Source of the DNA: Liquidambar formosana
Lineage: Eukaryota; Streptophyta; Magnoliopsida; Saxifragales; Altingiaceae
DNA length: 64,000 bases
Assembly (NCBI GenBank): GCA_039720395.1
Contig: CM077833.1
Coordinates: forward strand, 29,038,271 to 29,102,270
Reading direction: 5' to 3'
Shown here: piece by piece, positions 59,533 to 64,000 of the stretch
How positions within the stretch are numbered: position 1 is the first letter of the stretch
How the letters are laid out: each line of letters opens with the position of its first letter
Translations under genes and position numbers: made by a program
The notes under the pieces: model-generated
The model's input: only the letters and a program-made list of their open reading frames with translations
Database searches by the model: none
What the model was told of the DNA's origin: nothing

Positions 59533-61691
59533 AAACTAGTACTGAACATGATTTTTTTTCTTAAAAAAAAAAAAAAAAAAAAACCCTTCTACTGTCTCTT
59601 CCTCAAACTTTTTATATATATATTACATCCTGGTAAATCATAAAATAGGAGATCAAAAAATTATCTTTTTTTTCTTCTTCTAATCTTTTGTGGTGATGAG
59701 AACTGCATGATGATATTAGCTGCTGGCTGGGTTTCCTCCATTACTGGTTTAGCTTTTTTTCTGCTCTGTGATCCTTGATTGCTGCAATTGTGAGCTTATC
59801 TTGTTCCTCTACCCCGAAATATCATTGTTTGTAAAAGCAAGGAAAAGCCTGAAAGGACAAAAAAAGAAGGAAAGATATTTAAATTACAAGTGATAAATTG
59901 TGTTTTTTGGGGTGATTACTGATTACTTATCAGCATTAGATTTGTTATTATTTCTTTAGTTCACAGTTTCTATTATTAATTATGATAAATATAATTATAC
60001 AGCTGGCTGTTGTGGGTTAATTTTCGAGTGATTTTTAGGTGGGTTGGTAATATTTTATGAGAGGTGCCAGGGATGAACGAGTGCTGGTGGTATTCGTTTG
60101 CTGCCACTGCCATCTCTCATCTCTGTGCTGTTACGAAGAGACACACTGATCTAATAATCAGTATTATTATTAGTTAAGCAAGCAAAGTTCAAAATTTAAT
60201 TCCAACTTGTTGCCTATGGCGCGTGGTTGTCGCGCTGTAATTTGTAAACTGTTTTGTGGTTGGATGGCCAGATGGATATTGCCACCTAATAAGAAAAAGA
60301 GAAAAACAAAAAAAGAAAAAAGAAAAATGGAAAGAGAATAATAATGGAAAGATGGTGTTGTCTTGAGGTGTATAGCTTTCAGCCATGCCAGTGAAGCAGC
60401 TGATGAAGCATTTAAAGTTATGTGGAAAACAGCTCTCCCCCAATGCCTTTTTTAGTGAATGGGCTTTCGTGATATATCACTTCTCACTATTTTTGTATTA
60501 TATAAGGTTTAATCACGATGTGTATGGGTTATTATTGAGTATCTAGGAAAGTTCACGAGGGATCGAGGGTCTGTCTAGGAGTTTTATGGTCAAACTTATA
60601 CACGTGCTAGGCAAAATTTATGGTCTATCTCTTTATTATAATGACTAGTGTCATTATTTTAATTTCTAACTAAAACGGACAGAGGTGGATTAGGAGATAT
60701 CATTATATGTGTCCGACACAATGTCTCATTTCACATGATACGTGAAATGTGAAAAAGATGGTACAATGCTTTTGGCACATCAAATAATTTTTCCTGGATT
60801 AGTGGTTTTCAGGATTGGCGTTTCACGAGTAGAAGATTCTTTTGTTTAATTTCTTCATTTCTACCTAAATTAGGCACTAGTTAATTATTTTTTTAATTTT
60901 TTTTTTCAAAGGAGGGGGTATTTATGCGCATTTATTAATATAGAGTAGAGTAAACAACGAGAATACCAGTATTCATAACAATTAATTAAGCCATACGTGA
61001 ACCAACGAGAGTTGGCCCAATGACAAAAAGATAAGTTGTAAATTTAGATATTCTGGGTTTGAAACTAGTCAATCTTTCTTGATCAACAATCAGGAATATT
61101 AATCTGGACGTTAAACTACCTTATGGAGCAGTGACTTGCGTGGAGAGTAGGGATTAGTCGGAATTTGACAATTCGGACACCTCATTGCTTGGCCAAAAAA
61201 AAAAAAATTTAAGCCATACATGAAATGTCTATGATAATATTAATAGTAATAACAATAATATTAAGTGTATAAGTTTGACTATTAACCTTAGCTTTTGTCA
61301 TAAAATTCACCCATAATAAAAGAAAGAATGATGATTATCCTACAATCTCTAACCCAATATAGATGGAATCAATCAAACAAATAAGAAAGTGGGTTATGAG
61401 TGATGAGAGCCTATAGGTAGATGGTGTAATAATATTCGAGCGGAACGTGGGCATCCACGTTTAGTGCGAGCGCGTGAAAGAAGCATGGTGCCAGACCATC
61501 GAAAATTACACAGAAAACGCAACGCAACCCCAGAAAAGTCTCAGTCCAACTGGGCTATAGTAGACAAAAGTCAAAAAGGAAGAAAGTAACTCTCCAGCAG
61601 CCATGAGTCATGAACCACAGCCAAAACACCACAGACACGTCTTTTATATAGAAGGTACGTTTGACTGTAAAATAATTATATGCAGAAAGGG

Positions 61692-61730
<39 letters not shown>

Positions 61731-64000
61731 TGTGACTTATGAGTCCCCACTCCCCAGGCACTGTCTTCACGCGCTTTCCCACCACCACCAACCCATGGCC
61801 TCTTGCCTTTCAAAAAGTGGGAGGGACCACACTATCCGTAGCGGAACTATAAGGCAGTCCCACCTGAAAATCTCAACTGGCCTATGAATTAGATAGGATA
61901 AATATATTATTTTTATGTATTTAGTGTTTTTTTTTTTTAATATTATAAGTAAGATATATATTATTAGTAAGATGGGTTATATATTTCATATGCTAGGGAT
62001 AATAAATTAGTGAAAGAGATTAATGTATTTTTATTATAAGATATTATTCTATTTAAAAAAAAATAAAGAGATAGGAAAATGTTTAAGACACTATTTTTCC
62101 CAAATCAAATAAAACAATTAAAGACTCCTTTTTATTCAACAATTTTATCCTCTCCAACTTTTTAATCCAACATACCAAACATAACCTTAGATTGTGAGTA
62201 TCTTTGATTATGTCATTTTTTACTTTTTTTTGCTTGCGAGAGCCGAGAAAGTCGGTATTTCAAGCTTACTCTCGTTAATGTCTCGGTTCAAATTAATTTC
62301 ACCTCCTGCATAATCTAGTAAAATTTCAAGCTGGGGGACCTTCGATTTTTGACCCATATGCGTTACCTCACGTGTTTGGTTGATTCACAAAGTAATACGA
62401 ATATGATGCAACAGTAGATCGAGTAGCATTGTCTAGCAATTTAACCTTTCTGTCCTATTTCTCTGGTAGCAAGTTGACCAGTCAAAGCCCTTTGATTGGT
62501 ATCAATTTGGAAAGCACCCATCGAGAAGGATAATTTTCCCTGGATGTGAAGTGAAATATTATCGAAGAAAGAAATAAAAAATATAAAGATGATACAACAA
62601 TAGTCCCAAACATCTTTCTGAAGAACACTACACAAGATGAATAGCATACCTGCCCTGTAAACATGATGAAAAGAGCCGCGTAAACATGATAAAAATGATA
62701 CCCAGAGTAACCCCATAAAGGATTGGCTTCCTCTGTACATATTTCATTGGATTTTGCGGGATATGACAGGATCAACGGTCTTACTATTACGTCAAATCAT
62801 TTTTTTAACTTAATCGCTTTAAAGATCTCTGGATCTTTATGGAATTTGATAGCTTTAAAAATCATTCAAAAAACCTAAAGAAAAGAAAAGAAAGATCATG
62901 TGCAAAAATTGTGTCCTAAATTCCAAAAAGAAAATCAATGTAGTACCCTGAGGATCCAATGCGATAATAAGAAAGATTTCTGCATATATATGCCCGCCTA
63001 TTCACAAATTCCAAAAAATTAGAAGCAAACTTTTGAAAAGTGTTACAAGGATTAAGTTGGGTCCCTTGAGATAATAGTAACTTGATTAAGATGGGTACAA
63101 ATATTACAGTAAGGGACATCAATTTTTTGCCATAACCTTGCACACTAAACCACCGACTTACTCTAAGGAGTCTGCAAGATAACAAGTTGGAGGAGGGAAA
63201 AGAGTCAAAGAAGGGCGTGGTCACCACGCTCTTCAGTGCAACGCGGCCGAGCTCTTCTTTCTCAATTAGTAAAGACAAATGGAACCAGAAACCTCAGTTT
63301 GGCCCCCAGAGATATCGTGAATCTTCATTTTTGCGCTGCGCACGTAACTCTTTTGTCAGAAAATAGTGGATCAAAATTATTCCATTATCACTCCTTTCTT
63401 TTATTTCTTCGTTTGGGCCTATTGATATTACCCAAGGTTGGACGAATTTCACTAGACTTTATTTTCTATATATATATATAAAATTTTATAAGGAAGGAAG
63501 GAAAATTAAATAATTTTTATATATTTTACATAATATTATTTCTTATCTATTCAGCCAGTTTTGTGATAAAATAATTATTTTTTTCAAAAAGTTAATTTGG
63601 GCAGTTGCGTCTAGTATACAACATATTAGGAAATAAATTGATTCAGCCGCTGCGCCGAATAAATACATTAGTATATGCATTTTACCTGAGTTCAAACTTT
63701 TACAGTGATGGCAAAATTATTTATGCACGATTATTCTGAAGAGGCCAGGGACCACCACAAGCCATAAGAAATTCAGCTGTAAATGCCTTCTTTTTTTCTT
63801 TGACTAGTTGTTTCCCACTCAGCATTAAAATGGTAGAGATTTCGTTAACTTCGTCAAAAGATAAAAATCAAACCAGGACTTTTGTGCATGTGGTGCAGTG
63901 TTCAGGCTGTCAAATTTGTAAGCATTTGATGATTTGAAGCTGGAACATGGGATATTTCATTTGTGTTTTAGAAAAATATTGGTTATGCCCGTGAAACAAT
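59533..64000. other. Gene-free right flank
   Basis: The first few hundred bases should hold the AT-hook gene's 3' UTR, with an A-run at 59563-59583. (GA)16 lies at 61694-61726. Minus-strand frames at 62441-62775 and 62916-63278 overlap in different frames and lack family motifs. A short hairpin AACGTGG-GCAT-CCACGTT is at about 61444. Nothing else could be supported. Confidence 0.45.

Noticed and set aside
59244..59549. 101-aa minus-strand frame rich in Cys/Ser/Leu
   Set aside because: Antisense of the Gln/Glu/Lys-rich AT-hook CDS.
62441..63278. Minus-strand frames rich in hydrophobic residues, resembling a membrane protein
   Set aside because: Overlapping frames are equally open, no conserved motif or splice pattern emerges, and the composition follows AT-richness.
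1..64000. CRISPR arrays, bacterial operons or integrated viral genes
   Set aside because: The direct repeats present are microsatellites, MITEs and tandem duplications without regular spacers; no prokaryotic or viral coding region was seen on either strand.

Overview
The window is nuclear DNA from a flowering plant, most likely a woody eudicot or magnoliid. Genes are split by GT..AG introns, intergenic DNA is AT-rich, MITE-like elements and microsatellites are frequent, and the proteins belong to land-plant families. The species cannot be named from the sequence.

Genes, left to right: a nuclear tRNA-Glu(UUC) (1942-2013, minus); a six-exon LIKE-COV/DUF502 membrane protein gene (3570-6326, minus); a five-exon secreted GH17 beta-1,3-glucanase with a C-terminal X8/CBM43 module (7612-10613, minus); a doubtful two-exon micro-ORF (13708-14939, minus) whose intron carries a piece resembling chloroplast trnI; a large DUF3741/DUF4378 (TRM-like) gene (16551-23178, minus); a five-exon Sec14/CRAL-TRIO lipid-transfer gene (39908-42451, plus); tail-to-tail with it, a two-exon gene of the plant family annotated as erythronate-4-phosphate dehydrogenase-like (43488-47214, minus); and a single-exon basic AT-hook protein with two glutamine runs (59131-59532, plus). 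Splice junctions were placed by hand. The LCV, glucanase and Sec14 models close in frame with full-length products (267, 463 and 295 aa). The DUF4378 gene needs one base removed and the erythronate-like gene two, so each is either truncated or affected by base-level assembly errors.

Two long gene-poor stretches, about 23.2-39.9 kb and 47.2-59.1 kb, hold the repeats. These include tandem duplications (25.9-26.3 and 27.5-28.4 kb), a tRNA-shaped sequence (31.15 kb), MITE-like hairpins, two candidate Helitron 3' ends (36.83 and 57.94 kb), a probable solo LTR with a 5-bp target-site duplication (52565-53975) rich in perfect palindromes, and a minimal retroposon footprint behind the Sec14 gene (42.8 kb).

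The genes do not form a pathway. The only linkage that may mean something is the Sec14/erythronate-like pair, which as I recall are also neighbours in Arabidopsis (At1g75170 and At1g75180). No CRISPR array, prokaryotic operon, viral gene or intact transposase/reverse-transcriptase ORF was seen.
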